Source: Cohaesibacter gelatinilyticus (GTDB taxonomy: Bacteria > Pseudomonadota > Alphaproteobacteria > Rhizobiales > Cohaesibacteraceae). Taken from it: a stretch of 64,000 nucleotides of DNA. Position numbers and translations under genes: made by a program. The DNA is taken from assembly GCF_900215605.1 (NCBI RefSeq), contig NZ_OBEL01000001.1, positions 62,001-126,000 of the forward strand, read 5' to 3'. This document shows positions 63,310 through 64,000 of this stretch, in pieces. The notes beneath the pieces were generated by a model. It was not told where the DNA came from and ran no database searches. It saw only the letters and a list, made by a program, of their open reading frames with translations. Every line of letters begins with the position of its first letter. The stretch's first letter is position 1.

Positions 63310-64000
63310 ATGAAACTTTCTATCACACAAAAAATTCTGGCAGTCTTTTTGGCTGTGCTGGTTCCCATGATGTATTTCGTCGTAAAGGATATCAGCACAA
63401 ACTCGACACGACTGAGCGAAGCCAAGATGGTCAGCTCCGTTATTGAAGTTGCGCCTTCGATTAGCGCTGTTGTCCACGAATTGCAAAAGGAGCGCGGCCA
63501 GTCTGCAGTTTTCATTGGCTCCAAGGGGCAGAAAATGACTGCCAGCCTGCCGGTTCAGCATGGTGATAGTGATCAGGCGATCAAGCATATGCATACAGCG
63601 CTTGCAAACGTGAGCAAAGAAGAGGCTGATCGACAGTTTTTGGCGCAATTGGATAAAGCAAAGAGCAAGCTGCAAGATCTTGACGCTATACGCAATCAGG
63701 TCAATGGTCTGAACACCTCTGTGCCGAATATGGCCAAATACTACACTGTGACAATAGCAAGCCTTCTAAATGCAATTGATCAGTTGGGAAATTTGGCAAC
63801 CGATGCCGAGATGGCTTCAGCTATTCATAACTATTCCTTCTTCTTGTGGGGCAAGGAAATGGCGGGTCAGGAACGTGCGATGGGTGGCGGCGGTTTTGGA
63901 GCTGGTGAGTTCAGTCAGGCTCTGTACGGCAAGTTGCTTCAGTTGGGCGCCCAACAGGAAACATTGTTCAATCTGGCTCGTAGCAATGCTCCGGAAAATC
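63310..64000 (+). CDS. nitrate/nitrite-sensing (NIT) domain receptor, 5' part only
   Basis: The frame opens at ATG 63310 and runs off the window, giving 230 residues. MKLSITQKILAVFLAVLVP is a membrane helix, and the following periplasmic region, with VVHELQKERGQSAVFIGSKG near residue 56, is the hallmark of the NIT domain found in chemoreceptors and histidine kinases. A second helix and a HAMP plus signalling domain would be expected beyond the edge. AAGGA is only one base from the ATG, so ribosome binding may use the nearby GCGGG. Confidence 0.75.
   Translation, partial: MKLSITQKILAVFLAVLVPMMYFVVKDISTNSTRLSEAKMVSSVIEVAPSISAVVHELQKERGQSAVFIGSKGQKMTASLPVQHGDSDQAIKHMHTALANVSKEEADRQFLAQLDKAKSKLQDLDAIRNQVNGLNTSVPNMAKYYTVTIASLLNAIDQLGNLATDAEMASAIHNYSFFLWGKEMAGQERAMGGGGFGAGEFSQALYGKLLQLGAQQETLFNLARSNAPEN

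Overview
The window reads as chromosomal DNA of an alphaproteobacterium, most likely of the order Hyphomicrobiales (Rhizobiales). The grounds are a PdhS/PleC/DivJ-type sensor kinase, two phasins, a murA-DUF2948 gene pair, a tRNA-His with A73 and no extra 5' G, a single-chain pyruvate carboxylase, and many ABC and TRAP solute importers. Base composition looks moderate. From memory it resembles Cohaesibacter-like marine bacteria, but the genus cannot be fixed from the sequence alone. Genes are dense. I see no rRNA, phage, transposase or CRISPR array.

Layout. 0-7 kb: an aldehyde dehydrogenase/short-chain dehydrogenase pair, five tandem 52-bp hairpin repeats, a threonine-dehydratase-like enzyme divergent from a MocR regulator, and a sulfatase. 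7-14.4 kb: a giant PdhS-like histidine kinase (1732 aa), two phasins with PhaR-like operator palindromes, and tRNA-His. 15-22.4 kb: a sugar-type ABC importer operon with a FadR/GntR regulator and a PLP-dependent Cys/Met-type lyase, divergent from a D-lyxose-isomerase-like gene and sharing three operator palindromes. 22.5-26 kb: an AceE-like thiamine-diphosphate enzyme divergent from an Lrp regulator, and a thioesterase. 26-34.5 kb: a sugar-acid catabolic locus (uxuB, uxuA, GntR regulator, TRAP transporter, zinc dehydrogenase, 2-keto-3-deoxygluconate kinase) centred on a perfect 18+18 bp operator. It reads as a route L-gulonate -> D-fructuronate -> D-mannonate -> 2-keto-3-deoxygluconate (KDG) -> 2-keto-3-deoxy-6-phosphogluconate (KDPG). 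34.7-41 kb: tRNA-Thr, murA, DUF2948 and pyruvate carboxylase. 41-49.7 kb: an ABC importer operon ending in a tandem-domain glycerophosphodiester phosphodiesterase, a LacI repressor and an inositol-monophosphatase-family enzyme, with two LacI-type operators in front. This suggests uptake and breakdown of a glycerophosphodiester, possibly glycerophosphoinositol. 49.8-64 kb: a GGDEF-EAL protein, a Bcr/CflA exporter, galE, an Amt-like membrane protein fused to a degenerate ATPase domain, a degenerate kinase-like protein convergent with it, a small conserved protein, a Pat-like CoA-ligase/acetyltransferase, and the start of a nitrate/nitrite-sensing-domain receptor cut by the window edge.

The least ordinary parts are the Amt-like sensor that has lost both pore histidines, its kinase-like neighbour that has lost the catalytic Asp and P-loop lysine, the roughly 700-residue charged linker in the PdhS-like kinase, the glycerophosphodiester operon with a possible 17-codon leader peptide, and the tandem hairpin repeat. 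All family assignments come from reading motifs by eye; no database search was run.
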